Assembly: GCF_000733945.1 (NCBI RefSeq)
Contig: NZ_JPOL01000003.1
Span: 62,001-126,000, forward strand
Reading direction: 5' to 3'
Source: Flavimarina sp. Hel_I_48
Lineage (GTDB): Bacteria; Bacteroidota; Bacteroidia; Flavobacteriales; Flavobacteriaceae
DNA: 64,000 nt
Part shown: positions 53,979 to 62,471 of the stretch, piece after piece
Layout of the letters: each line of letters begins with the position of its first letter
Numbering within the stretch: the first letter of the stretch is position 1
The notes under the pieces: model-generated
Database searches by the model: none
What the model saw: only the letters and a program-made list of their open reading frames with translations
Told to the model about the DNA's origin: nothing
Translations under genes and position numbers: made by a program

Positions 53979-55097
53979 ATGAGTGCAAAAAATATCAATA
54001 TCGCTATAGTTGGTTTAGGCTTTGGCGCTGAATTCATTCCCATTTATCAAAAATATCCAAATGCAACCATGTACGCCATTTGTCAACGTACGCAAAGTAA
54101 AGTAGATGAAGTGGGAGATGCCTTTGGAATCGAAAAAAGATATACCGATTTTAATGAATTGCTGAAAGATCCTGATATCGATGCGGTTCATATCAATACG
54201 CCTATCAACAATCATGCGGCTCAATCTTTGGCAGCTTTACGCGCCGGAAAGCATGTCGCCTGTACTGTACCTATGGCCACAACGGTAGAAGAATGCCGTG
54301 AAATTGTACAAACAGTTAAAGAAACTGGCTTGACCTATATGATGATGGAAACTGTTATATACAGCCGCGAATTTCTCTTTGTTAAAGAACTCTATGAAAA
54401 GGGAGAATTGGGAAGACTACAATTTCTTAGGGCTTCTCACCAACAGGAAATGGCAGGATGGCCGGGTTATTGGGAAGGTTTGCCCCCCATGCATTATGCA
54501 ACGCATTGTGTTGGGCCGGTGCTTGCCTTATCCAGAGCAGAAGCAGCTTATGTTTCCTGTTATGGTTCGGGAAGAATTGATGAAAAGCTTATACCCAAAT
54601 ACGGTTCTCCATTTGCTATTGAAAGTTGCCATATCAAATTTAAGGATTCTGATCTTTCGGCCGAGGTTACGCGTTCCCTTTTTAATACCGCCCGCCAGTA
54701 CCGGGAAAGTTTTGATGTGTATGGTTCGAAGAAATCGTTTGAATGGACTCAAATTGAAGGGGAGGATAGTGTAATTCATACAGGTGAGGAACCCTCCAGG
54801 ATCAAAATCCCGGATTATGCCAAATTATTGCCTGAAGAAATTCAGGCTTTTACCACGGCAGGGGTTTATGATTCAGACGATAACCAGCATTTATCGTTTA
54901 TTCAGGGAGCAGGACATGGCGGGTCGCATCCTCATTTAGTTCATGAATTTGTAAGTGCCCTTTTAAATAAGCGGCAGCCCTATCCTAACGCCACACAGTC
55001 TGCAAATATGACCTGTGTTGGAATTTTAGCACATGATTCTGCTATGAATGATGGTAAAACTATCCAATTACCCGATTTCACTTTTTCTAATCCTTAA
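53979..55097 (+). CDS. Gfo/Idh/MocA-family oxidoreductase, cytoplasmic
   Basis: 372 residues, no signal. NAD-binding start INIAIVGLGFGAEFIPIYQK, then AVHINTPINNHAAQSLAALRAGKHVACTV. The usual EKP catalytic motif is replaced by VPMATT, a known variant in which the Lys is lost or displaced. The second domain has MHYATHCVGPVLALSRAEA and GGSHPHLVHEFVSALL. It should oxidise or reduce a sugar or cyclitol. It follows the epimerase after 69 bp and precedes the Dabb lipoprotein, so it is likely in the same operon. Confidence 0.88.
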   Translation: MSAKNINIAIVGLGFGAEFIPIYQKYPNATMYAICQRTQSKVDEVGDAFGIEKRYTDFNELLKDPDIDAVHINTPINNHAAQSLAALRAGKHVACTVPMATTVEECREIVQTVKETGLTYMMMETVIYSREFLFVKELYEKGELGRLQFLRASHQQEMAGWPGYWEGLPPMHYATHCVGPVLALSRAEAAYVSCYGSGRIDEKLIPKYGSPFAIESCHIKFKDSDLSAEVTRSLFNTARQYRESFDVYGSKKSFEWTQIEGEDSVIHTGEEPSRIKIPDYAKLLPEEIQAFTTAGVYDSDDNQHLSFIQGAGHGGSHPHLVHEFVSALLNKRQPYPNATQSANMTCVGILAHDSAMNDGKTIQLPDFTFSNP

Positions 55098-55107
55098 TTT
55101 TCTCCAC

Positions 55108-55503
55108 ATGAAAAGAATATTGCAAATAAAGTCAGGCCTAATTCTATTAATCCTATCCCTTTCATTAATGGGATGTCAAAATACTAACAAGGAACAAATG
55201 CGACATGTTGTAATTTTTAAGTTTAAGCCCAGTGCTACTACTTCTCAGATAGATAGCGTAACAAATGCCCTGAGAGATTTGAAAAATAAGATACCCGGAA
55301 TTGTATCTTTTGAAAACGGTACCAATACAAGTCCGGAGAACAAAAATATGGGATTCACTCACGTGTATTTATTCACGTTCGAAAATGCCGATGCACGAGA
55401 TGCCTACTTACCTCATCCTGAACATAAAAAATTTGGTGAACTGCTCGGTGAATTGGATGTTGTAGATGATGTTTTTGTGGTTGATTATGTTCCCCAAAAA
55501 TAA
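55108..55503 (+). CDS. Dabb-family (stress-responsive alpha/beta-barrel) lipoprotein
   Basis: 131 residues from MKRILQIKSGLILLILSLSL; the signal is a lipoprotein type (LSLMGC). The frame stays open upstream, overlapping the oxidoreductase gene, but no signal would then be at the N-terminus. Dabb elements: MRHVVIFKFKPSATTSQIDS, LRDLKNKIPGIVSFENGTN, THVYLFTFENADARDAYLPH and HKKFGELLGE. The dimeric alpha/beta-barrel fold is common next to ThuA and Gfo/Idh/MocA genes in Bacteroidota sugar clusters. Function unproven; a cofactor-free lyase or isomerase role is possible. Confidence 0.85.
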   Translation: MKRILQIKSGLILLILSLSLMGCQNTNKEQMRHVVIFKFKPSATTSQIDSVTNALRDLKNKIPGIVSFENGTNTSPENKNMGFTHVYLFTFENADARDAYLPHPEHKKFGELLGELDVVDDVFVVDYVPQK

Positions 55504-55526
55504 ACAGTCCTTAAAACCAACTTTCT

Positions 55527-56807
55527 ATGAAATCATTTTTATCAAGATTCGGACTACTACTCTTAATTGTTCTTTTTGCTTCTGCATGTAAAACCTCCAA
55601 AGAAAAAAAAGCCGATACAGGCCCCAGGAAGTTGGAAATTCTTTTTCTGGGTCATGCAAGTGAACATCACAACAGCAGAAAATTCGCCCCTATTCTGGCA
55701 TCGGCATTAGCAACAGATGGAATAAATATCTCCTATACTGAAAATGTTAAGGACTTAAATGAGCAAAATTTAAACCGCTATGATGGACTGATAATTTATG
55801 CAAATTATGATACCATCGCCAAAGCGAAAGAAAAAGCCCTTTTAGATTATGTTAAGGCTGGGCATGCTTTTATTCCCATACATTCGGCTAGTTTTTGTTT
55901 CAGAAATTCACCCGACTATGTCGATATGGTAGGAGGACAATTCAAGAGCCATGAAACGGGAACCTTTACTGCTAAAATCGTAAACAAAGAACATCCAATA
56001 ACAAAAAACATTAATGAATTTTCAACCTGGGATGAGACTTATGTACACGATCATTTAAGCGATGACCGTACGGTTCTGGAAGAACGTATAGATGGAGAGC
56101 ACCATGAACCCTGGACCTGGGTCAAAGATTATGGCGACGGAAAAGTGTTTTACACGGCTTACGGTCACGATGTGCGTACCTGGGAAAACCCTGAATTTCA
56201 GAACCATATTAAACAGGGCATTCTATGGGCTGTTGATGATCAGGCGAAGAATAACTGGCAAGATTTTAATAAGAATATGCCAGAACTGGTCTATAACGAT
56301 ATGGCCAATATCCCCAATTATGAAAAACGTGATCCAGCCCCCCAATATCAGGAACCACTTAGCCCAGAAGAATCTAAGAAACTGATTCAGGTTCCTGCCG
56401 GATTTGATCTTGAGCTTTTTGCTTCAGAACCGGATATTATTAATCCCATTGCTATGGACTGGGACGAAAAAGGCCGTCTCTGGGTGGTGGAAACGGTAGA
56501 CTATCCCAATACAGTTCGTAATGACAATGGAGTAGGAGATGACCGTATCAAAATCTGTGAAGATACCGATGGCGATGGTAAAGCAGATAAGTTTACCATT
56601 TTTGCAGAAAATTTGAATATTCCAACAAGTTTTACTTTTGCCAATGGCGGAATCATCATTTCCCAGGCACCGGATTTTCTTTTCTTAAAAGATACGGATG
56701 GTGATGATAAAGCCGATGTAAAAGAGAAAATAATTAGCGGTTGGGGTACTTTTGATACGCACGCGGGGCCTTCCAACCTGCAAAGGGGGATGGATAATAA
56801 AATATAG
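55527..56807 (+). pseudogene. ThuA / PVC-type heme-binding protein gene, truncated by transposon insertion
   Basis: 426 residues remain. Lipoprotein signal LFASAC, then a ThuA-like domain (about 35-245: LEILFLGHASEHHNSRKF, HSASFCFRNSPDYVDMVGGQ, GDGKVFYTAYGHD) with the amidotransferase-like fold. The start of a PVC-type six-bladed propeller follows (about 285-425: PAGFDLELFASEPDIINPIA, LWVVETVDYPNTV, FDTHAGPSNLQRGMDN). Full-length homologues continue for hundreds of residues to a heme-binding CxxCH region. Here the reading frame hits TAG at 56805-56807, whose last base is the first base of the transposon end. ThuA proteins are tied to trehalose or 3-keto-sugar use. The product is probably non-functional or only ThuA-active. 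Confidence 0.88.
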
Positions 56808-56844
56808 GCTCTATGCCAAAAATAGGACAAAATGTCCCGTTCAA
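56807..56844. repeat. Terminal inverted repeat (left) of the Tn3-family element
   Basis: Starts GGCTCTATGCCAAAAATAGG, continues ACAAAATGTCCCGTTCAA: 38 bp, the canonical Tn3 terminal length, with GG at the outer edge. It runs exactly from the break in the ThuA/PVC gene to the transposase stop. The five bases outside (ATATA, 56802-56806) are AT-rich like a Tn3 5-bp target duplication, but the second copy is not seen. Confidence 0.75.
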
Positions 56845-59800
56845 CTATTCCAGCCTTATTTTCACTTCCTTTAATTTTTCCAGATCAAACGAGGATTTGC
56901 CCTTATGTGCCAGAAAATCATATTCTCCGAGCATATTGATATGTTGCCAGGTCATTATCGAACTACTCTTTATCGAATTCAACAATTTATCGTACTCTTT
57001 TTCGTCTTTTAATACCGATAACTTTTGTGATATTGTCAGGTAGTTCCATAATACTATGGCATTCTGTATCAAGTGCCGACAGGAAACGGCAATTTCCTGT
57101 TCCGCTTTGGTGCTATAATTAAGTTCTTGGTTCTTTCCGAAGTACACAGCATTAGCAAACTGGTGGGATTGTTCGATACGGTTCAACTGCTTTTGTATGC
57201 CTTGGCGCAAAGGCACTTCATTGATGTACCTAAGAAGAAAAATCGTCTTGAATATTCTGCCCAGATTCTTTAGGGACCTGTGCAAAGGATGTTGTTTCGA
57301 ATAGGAGCCGAGCCTACGGAGGACTTCCGAGGCCTTGACCTCCTTAAGCTTTATGGAACACAGCAGCCTTAGAATGTTTTCCCATTGCTCGGCCAGAACT
57401 GTTTCGTCTATGTAGAGACTTTTTGAGGGCAATATCCTATAATTCAAAGCATCGTACATTTTTCTGGGATTGGCTTTAAAAGTGTAGAGTAATTGGCTTT
57501 TAAAGTTCTTTATCCTTGGGGCGAAGAATATACCAAGGGCATTACAAATACCAAAAACGATTTCACTATAACCGTGTGTATCGGTCGAATGGATATCGCT
57601 CTCGACGTCCTCGTTGTGCATCAGACCGTCCAGAACGTAGCCCGCCTCCCTTTCTGAAGCACTTATGACCGTACTGTAAAATAGTCTGCTTTTTTCGTCG
57701 ATAAAACTATATGCGGATACGCCCTTCCCGAATCCGAAGTATTTATAGGAGTATGCCGCATTTAGTGAAGGTACCATCACATTGAACTTTTGCCCATCGC
57801 TGGAGGTATGCAACAAATCCTTTTTCTTTTGGAACAAAAGGGGTAACGAAAGTTCGTTCGTAACCGAGATGATACGACGGTTCGCTTCATCGATATTCTC
57901 TTTTCCAAAGTGCCATTTTATGGCATAATCCAATTTAGCCACACCGATTCCCTTCGATATCTTTCCCATCTTGCGTATACCGATATTACAACCTAGAGCC
58001 ATGAGCCCTGCAAGTACAATGTCATCGGGAGGTACCTTATTGGAACTTTTACGGTTATAGTGCGTAAAATTGGATGTTAACCCTGTACATTGCCCAACAT
58101 CCGATAACAAATCTATCAGCGGCAGAAATCCATCGTCGCCAAGAATGTGCAACAGACCTTCCGCATTACCCGTTTCGAGAGTGGGGGTGTCAACCCTAGG
58201 TTTTCCGTCCCTCGTAAATTTCAAGTATCCGTTATCCTTGACTTGCTCGTTGGTTTCCCTGAAACGTTCGTCAAGTTCTTTTTTAATACCTAAAAGAAAA
58301 TCCTCGAACCGGCCAAGGGAGGAAATATTCGAACGTTCCAAAAGTTTGTCCCTGTCCGTTTCCCAGCGTTTTTTTGAAATCAGGTATTCATCTATCGACC
58401 TATACTTGTCCGAGAACTTCAGGTTCACGGAACCGGCCTTGATATGTTGTACCGTTTCACGGAAAAGTAATACGTTGTACAGACGTTGGTCGATTGATCC
58501 TTTATCGTTCAACACCCATTTATGGTCCTTTTCGGCCAAGAAGGAAGTAGGCGCCGGTTTACCATTTTTTTCGCTTGCCGATCTGAAATAGGCGATTGCA
58601 CGCAATATGCCCTCGTCCGATGTTTCCGGATTTAATTCGAGTACCTTGAGTATTCCGCCGACCCGATTATATATTTTTCTATATCCTTTGGCAAGCTGGT
58701 CGAAGATCATCCTGTCCCTCAACGGGGTTCCGCCCTTTTCCAATTTGACAAGTTCCGACAAAAGTCTGTCCTGAAAGGATTCTTCCTTGAAGGCCAACAG
58801 GTCCTTCAAAAGCGACAGCTTTTTGGAATCTTGGTAATTCGGGGAATAGACTATCCCACGGGCTTTTTCTAGCTGTTTTTTCGAACTTAGTACGATTTCC
58901 CTGATCTTGGACAGTTTCTCCTCGGTTTCCCCACCCTTGGAACCAATATCCAAAAAGTTCTTTGCTACCTCTTTTTCCGTATCGTTATGATATTTTTTCA
59001 CACAGACCAATAGCGTATCGACAAAGAAATCCTGTCGCGTCCTGAACTGATAAACGATAAAGGCCAAGAGGTATATTCTTTTCTTGGGCAAATCCGTAAT
59101 ACTATCGAATTGGACATGTTCCGCCTTTATTACCCAAACGGCATAATAGTTCAATAGTTCGTCCGATATGTCAAGTGATGCGATGAGCCCGATAAAATGG
59201 CCGTGAAGGTCGGAGATTATCTTAAAATCATCCAAACTTTCTTTGATTTTTTTCGGCGCCACTTCCTGCGTGGGCTTTTTAAGCTTGGTCAGCAGATAAG
59301 GGTTCCTAGCGGATATTTCGTCATGATCGGTGGGAAGCGACATAAGACCGTCCAACATTTCTCTTTGGTCCCGGGAAAGTTCTTTCTCCATCCTGGCGAC
59401 CAGTTGCTGTTCGTACTCGTTGAGGGAACTACGGATGATATCCGCGAATACGTAGTATTTTGGATGTTCTATTTTTCGCTCTACCAGAAAGTCCCTCAAG
59501 GCATGGAACATTTCCCTTGGCCGCAATGCGGTCTTGACCAGTTCCCTAGCCTCATTTTCCATATCCTGTCTGCCCTCATTAAATTGAACGTACCCGTATC
59601 GCTCCAATATTATCTTGCGATGTCTGTTGTAGGAGGTTTTTGCATACCCGGAGAGATCAAGCGGGACTTCGCCGGGGAAAAGTTTTGAAACGAACTCGAT
59701 ATCTTCCCGATGGAAACTTACGGGCACGAAGAATTTTTTTTGAAGTATAAAATAACCGCGTTGAATTACGAAGCCCATTTTTGTCATAGGTTTTCTGAGC

Positions 59801-59922
59801 AGTTTCCCCATTTCCGCGATGCCCTCATCGGTAAATACGACGTTTCTTTGTTCTGGGCTAAGAATACCCGGGGTATCGAACGCTTTTATCTCTTTCTCCC
59901 TGAGCAGGTTTATACGTGGCAT
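56845..59922 (-). CDS. tnpA: Tn3-family transposase TnpA
   Basis: 1025 residues, full length for the family. The N-terminal DUF4158 domain starts MPRINLLREKEIKAFDTPGI. The DDE part carries DIHSTDTHGYSEIVFGICN (catalytic Asp), STVISASEREAGYVLDGL and LCSIKLKEVKASEVLRRLGS, and ends SSFDLEKLKEVKIRLE. The LTSNFTHYNRKSSNKVPPDD region and GCNIGIRKMGKISKGI are also typical. It cuts and joins the 38-bp ends in replicative transposition. No frameshift is seen, so it may be active. No resolvase gene or res site was found next to it, which is unusual for the family unless it lies to the right. Confidence 0.95.
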   Translation of the reverse strand: MPRINLLREKEIKAFDTPGILSPEQRNVVFTDEGIAEMGKLLRKPMTKMGFVIQRGYFILQKKFFVPVSFHREDIEFVSKLFPGEVPLDLSGYAKTSYNRHRKIILERYGYVQFNEGRQDMENEARELVKTALRPREMFHALRDFLVERKIEHPKYYVFADIIRSSLNEYEQQLVARMEKELSRDQREMLDGLMSLPTDHDEISARNPYLLTKLKKPTQEVAPKKIKESLDDFKIISDLHGHFIGLIASLDISDELLNYYAVWVIKAEHVQFDSITDLPKKRIYLLAFIVYQFRTRQDFFVDTLLVCVKKYHNDTEKEVAKNFLDIGSKGGETEEKLSKIREIVLSSKKQLEKARGIVYSPNYQDSKKLSLLKDLLAFKEESFQDRLLSELVKLEKGGTPLRDRMIFDQLAKGYRKIYNRVGGILKVLELNPETSDEGILRAIAYFRSASEKNGKPAPTSFLAEKDHKWVLNDKGSIDQRLYNVLLFRETVQHIKAGSVNLKFSDKYRSIDEYLISKKRWETDRDKLLERSNISSLGRFEDFLLGIKKELDERFRETNEQVKDNGYLKFTRDGKPRVDTPTLETGNAEGLLHILGDDGFLPLIDLLSDVGQCTGLTSNFTHYNRKSSNKVPPDDIVLAGLMALGCNIGIRKMGKISKGIGVAKLDYAIKWHFGKENIDEANRRIISVTNELSLPLLFQKKKDLLHTSSDGQKFNVMVPSLNAAYSYKYFGFGKGVSAYSFIDEKSRLFYSTVISASEREAGYVLDGLMHNEDVESDIHSTDTHGYSEIVFGICNALGIFFAPRIKNFKSQLLYTFKANPRKMYDALNYRILPSKSLYIDETVLAEQWENILRLLCSIKLKEVKASEVLRRLGSYSKQHPLHRSLKNLGRIFKTIFLLRYINEVPLRQGIQKQLNRIEQSHQFANAVYFGKNQELNYSTKAEQEIAVSCRHLIQNAIVLWNYLTISQKLSVLKDEKEYDKLLNSIKSSSIMTWQHINMLGEYDFLAHKGKSSFDLEKLKEVKIRLE

Positions 59923-59970
59923 ATGTTCCGTTTTCCATCAAGATAAAAAACAATGCATCGGCCTCGCTAT

Positions 59971-60120
59971 TTATTTTTTATTTCTTTTCTCCGCCAACAT
60001 TTTCTTGACTTCCTCCCATGAGTAGTATTTGGCACTACCATCAAAGTGTCGTTCCAATCTTCTATCAAGCTCTTCTTTGATAGTATCAGTCAGTTCAATA
60101 TTTTCTTGGTTCCGGTTCAA
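59971..60120 (-). pseudogene. Addiction-module antitoxin-like remnant
   Basis: A frame without ATG reads IELTDTIKEELDRRLERHFD then GSAKYYSWEEVKKMLAEKRN and ends at TAA 59971-59973. ELDRR...KYYSWEEVK is typical of the C-terminal part of short antitoxins of the putative addiction-module family (PF09720 type). Upstream the frame meets TAG after about 57 codons; the only start is TTG at 60120. An overlapping 66-codon frame (60095-60295) ends in a shifted frame. It looks like a frameshifted or truncated antitoxin, left over beside the transposase. No toxin gene is recognised. Confidence 0.5.
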
Positions 60121-60321
60121 TTGACAGTTTTGTTGTTTCTAAGTTAGGGAAAAATAAAGTTTGTCCCGAAAAAGGTTCGTTTTTTGGGACTGTTCTTTTT
60201 CGTACGTTGCTGCTCCAGCAAGTTGAGGGCAACAAGTTTGGTGCCTTTGAATTTTTAAGTCTCATAAGAGATTTCATTTTCTCAAAATAAGTCATCCTTT
60301 ATGCAATAAAACCTATTTTTT

Positions 60322-60344
60322 TACAGAATTTGTTATTTTATTTG
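60322..60344 (+). promoter_or_regulatory. TACAGAAT motif, copy A (upstream of the response regulator)
   Basis: TACAGAAT at 60322-60329, seven bases, then TTTATTTG (7 of 8 to TAnnTTTG) at 60337-60344. The regulator ATG follows after eight bases. Copies B and C have the same arrangement, suggesting autoregulation. Confidence 0.5.
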
Positions 60345-60352
60345 TACGAACT

Positions 60353-61036
60353 ATGAAATTACTAATTGTAGAAGACGAGATCCAGTTATTGAAGTCCCTT
60401 GAAGATTTTGCTTCGGAGGAATTCTATTTTTATGATTCCGTATCCACCCTTGAGGGCGCATTGGAAAGGGTCGCCCTCTATGATTACGACTGCATCGTGC
60501 TGGACATCAACCTACCTGACGGTAGCGGGTTCGAACTCCTGGAAATCCTGTACCAAAAGGAAGAAAGCCACGGTACAATTATACTTTCGGCACGCGGTTC
60601 ATTGGACGACAAGCTGAAGGGGCTTGGATTGGGCGCGGATGATTATTTGACAAAACCTTTTTATTTTTCGGAACTCAATGCCAGGATAAAGGCCATTATT
60701 CGCAGAAAGCAGTTCAAGACCAACAAGTTTGTCAATTTCGCCAATCTGGTTATCGACCCGGATCAACATCTTATCGGATTGAACGATCTTGAAAGTACCA
60801 TTTCACTTACCAAGAAGGAGTTTGCCATCCTCTCCCACCTTATCAACAACCATAAAAGGGTAATTACCAAAGTGGCCCTGGCGGAGTATATATGGGGGGA
60901 TTATGTGGACGAGGCCCAAAGTTTCGATTTCCTATTTTCCCAGATCAAGAACCTTAGGCGTAAATTGGCCAATGCCGGTGCAGAAGTCGAAATCAGGAAT
61001 ATATATGGTGTCGGGTATCAAATCGCGATAATATGA
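60353..61036 (+). CDS. OmpR-family response regulator
   Basis: 227 residues. The receiver domain (1-120) has the acidic pocket Glu7-Asp8-Glu9 in MKLLIVEDEI, phospho-acceptor Asp51 in DCIVLDINLPDGSG, Ser79 in IILSARG and Lys101 in YLTKPFYF. The winged-helix output domain (about 130-227) includes ISLTKKEFAILSHLINNHKR and LRRKLANAGAEVEIRNIYGVGYQ. The stop overlaps the kinase start by four bases (ATGA), so they form one operon. It probably binds the TACAGAAT sites upstream of itself, the dismutase and the DUF5916 gene. Confidence 0.94.
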   Translation: MKLLIVEDEIQLLKSLEDFASEEFYFYDSVSTLEGALERVALYDYDCIVLDINLPDGSGFELLEILYQKEESHGTIILSARGSLDDKLKGLGLGADDYLTKPFYFSELNARIKAIIRRKQFKTNKFVNFANLVIDPDQHLIGLNDLESTISLTKKEFAILSHLINNHKRVITKVALAEYIWGDYVDEAQSFDFLFSQIKNLRRKLANAGAEVEIRNIYGVGYQIAII

Positions 61037-62361
61037 AGCTACTTGACTATACCTCCCGTATACAGATGTTCCTGTTCTTCCTGCTTTTCGGGATATTCTC
61101 GATACTGTTCTATTTTGTACTGAGTTGGAACGTTTTACGCAACATTGATGAAATACTCTACAACCGTAAGACCCATCTTTTGGCATTTCTGAAGGAAAAC
61201 CCTCAGATTCCCTTCGAAGAAAATAACCCCCTGGATGATTTTACCTTCTTTCCCATAGAGGGACCGGCATATGAAAAGGGACGGGAAACCTACACGGATA
61301 CGCTTGTCTTTGAAGATGTAGATGACGAATTCGACGAGTATAGGAAGCTTACTTCCTTTGTAGCGCTGAATGGTAAACCTTATAGGTTGGAAATTGAAAA
61401 ACCACACCTGGAAGCCACCGAGATCATCGGCACAATATCCATTACATTGGGGGGGCTGTTCCTAGGGATGGCAGTCTGTTTTTATATGTCACAGCGATAT
61501 ATTTCCAAAAAAATATGGAAGCCGTTCCACGAAATGCTGGAGAAACTTCGCCACTTTCGACTTGATGAACGGCAGTTACCGGAGTTATCAAACTCGCGGA
61601 TAGATGAATTTCAAATGCTCAACGGGGCCGTGAAAGAACTTGCCCGAAAAAACATGGATGTTTTTGAGAGCCAAAAGCAATTTATTGAAAACGCATCACA
61701 TGAAATGCAGACCCCCCTCTCCATTATACAGTCCCGCCTCGAGGCACTTATAGGACAAGCAGAACTCACGGAGGAACAGGCAGTTATCCTGGAAGGGATC
61801 ATAAGCTCGACACAGCGTTTGAAAAAGCTCAACAAAACGCTACTGCTCCTGTCCAAGATCGAGAACAGGCAATTTATCCTGACGGAAGAAGTGAACCTCG
61901 GTAGGATGGTCGATAGGCTATTGGATTACTACAGTGAACAGAAAAGGGCCATGAACATAGAAGTACAGGTAGATTGCCCGGAAAATTTTATCGTGCGGGG
62001 AAACACCATGCTTACGGAGATATTGGTCCAGAACCTTTTGAAGAACGCATTTCTGCACAATATAAAGAACGGGGCGATCGGCATTACCGCGACCGACCAT
62101 GCCAACGCTTCCCGAAATGGCAGAAAAGGTAAGGGTAAGCTGGTCATAGCCAATACCGGACCTTTTCCCTTAAAGTCCGCTGGGGATGCACAAATGAAGT
62201 TGGATACGGAAAGGGTCTTCGAGCGTTTCTATAAAAAATCCGGTAATCCCGACACTTGGGGGCTTGGATTGGCCATTGCAAGCAAAATAACCGATACCTG
62301 CAATTGGCATATCAGCTATTCCTACAAAATGAAAAGGCATGTTTTTGAAGTGGATTTTTAG
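61033..62361 (+). CDS. Sensor histidine kinase
   Basis: 442 residues. Two membrane helices (about 11-32 and 131-151) frame a periplasmic loop of about 100 residues rich in Asp/Glu (for example TLVFEDVDDEFDEYRKL). A HAMP-like linker follows, then the H-box FIENASHEMQTPLSII with His223, the N-box VQNLLKNAFLHNI, and the G2-box WGLGLAIASKI. The G1 region reads VIANTGPF, the Asn/Ser form frequent in Bacteroidota kinases. The acidic loop might sense metal or redox state, which is inference. Co-translated with the OmpR-type regulator. Confidence 0.93.
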   Translation: MKLLDYTSRIQMFLFFLLFGIFSILFYFVLSWNVLRNIDEILYNRKTHLLAFLKENPQIPFEENNPLDDFTFFPIEGPAYEKGRETYTDTLVFEDVDDEFDEYRKLTSFVALNGKPYRLEIEKPHLEATEIIGTISITLGGLFLGMAVCFYMSQRYISKKIWKPFHEMLEKLRHFRLDERQLPELSNSRIDEFQMLNGAVKELARKNMDVFESQKQFIENASHEMQTPLSIIQSRLEALIGQAELTEEQAVILEGIISSTQRLKKLNKTLLLLSKIENRQFILTEEVNLGRMVDRLLDYYSEQKRAMNIEVQVDCPENFIVRGNTMLTEILVQNLLKNAFLHNIKNGAIGITATDHANASRNGRKGKGKLVIANTGPFPLKSAGDAQMKLDTERVFERFYKKSGNPDTWGLGLAIASKITDTCNWHISYSYKMKRHVFEVDF

Positions 62362-62376
62362 AAACTACCAATTTTC

Positions 62377-62399
62377 TACAGAATAGGTCGCTACTTTTA
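62377..62399 (+). promoter_or_regulatory. TACAGAAT motif, copy B (upstream of the dismutase)
   Basis: TACAGAAT at 62377-62384, seven bases, then TACTTTTA (7 of 8 to TAnnTTTG) at 62392-62399. A further possible -7 element, TATATTCG, is at 62398-62405. The dismutase ATG is 72 bases downstream. Confidence 0.5.
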
Positions 62400-62471
62400 T
62401 ATTCGATTTTTTATACGCTTCGTTTATCACGGTAAATCGGGGCTTCAATTTAAACTTTAAGCCAAATAACA

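Noticed and set aside
58070..59688. Plus-strand frames of 160-175 codons inside the transposase gene
   Set aside because: They oppose an intact full-length Tn3 transposase and show no start context or domain.
60120..60220. GTCCCGAAAA ... TTTTGGGAC inverted pair upstream of the transposase remnant region, considered as a res site or transposon end
   Set aside because: Too short and unlike the 38-bp end; no resolvase gene is present to support a res site.
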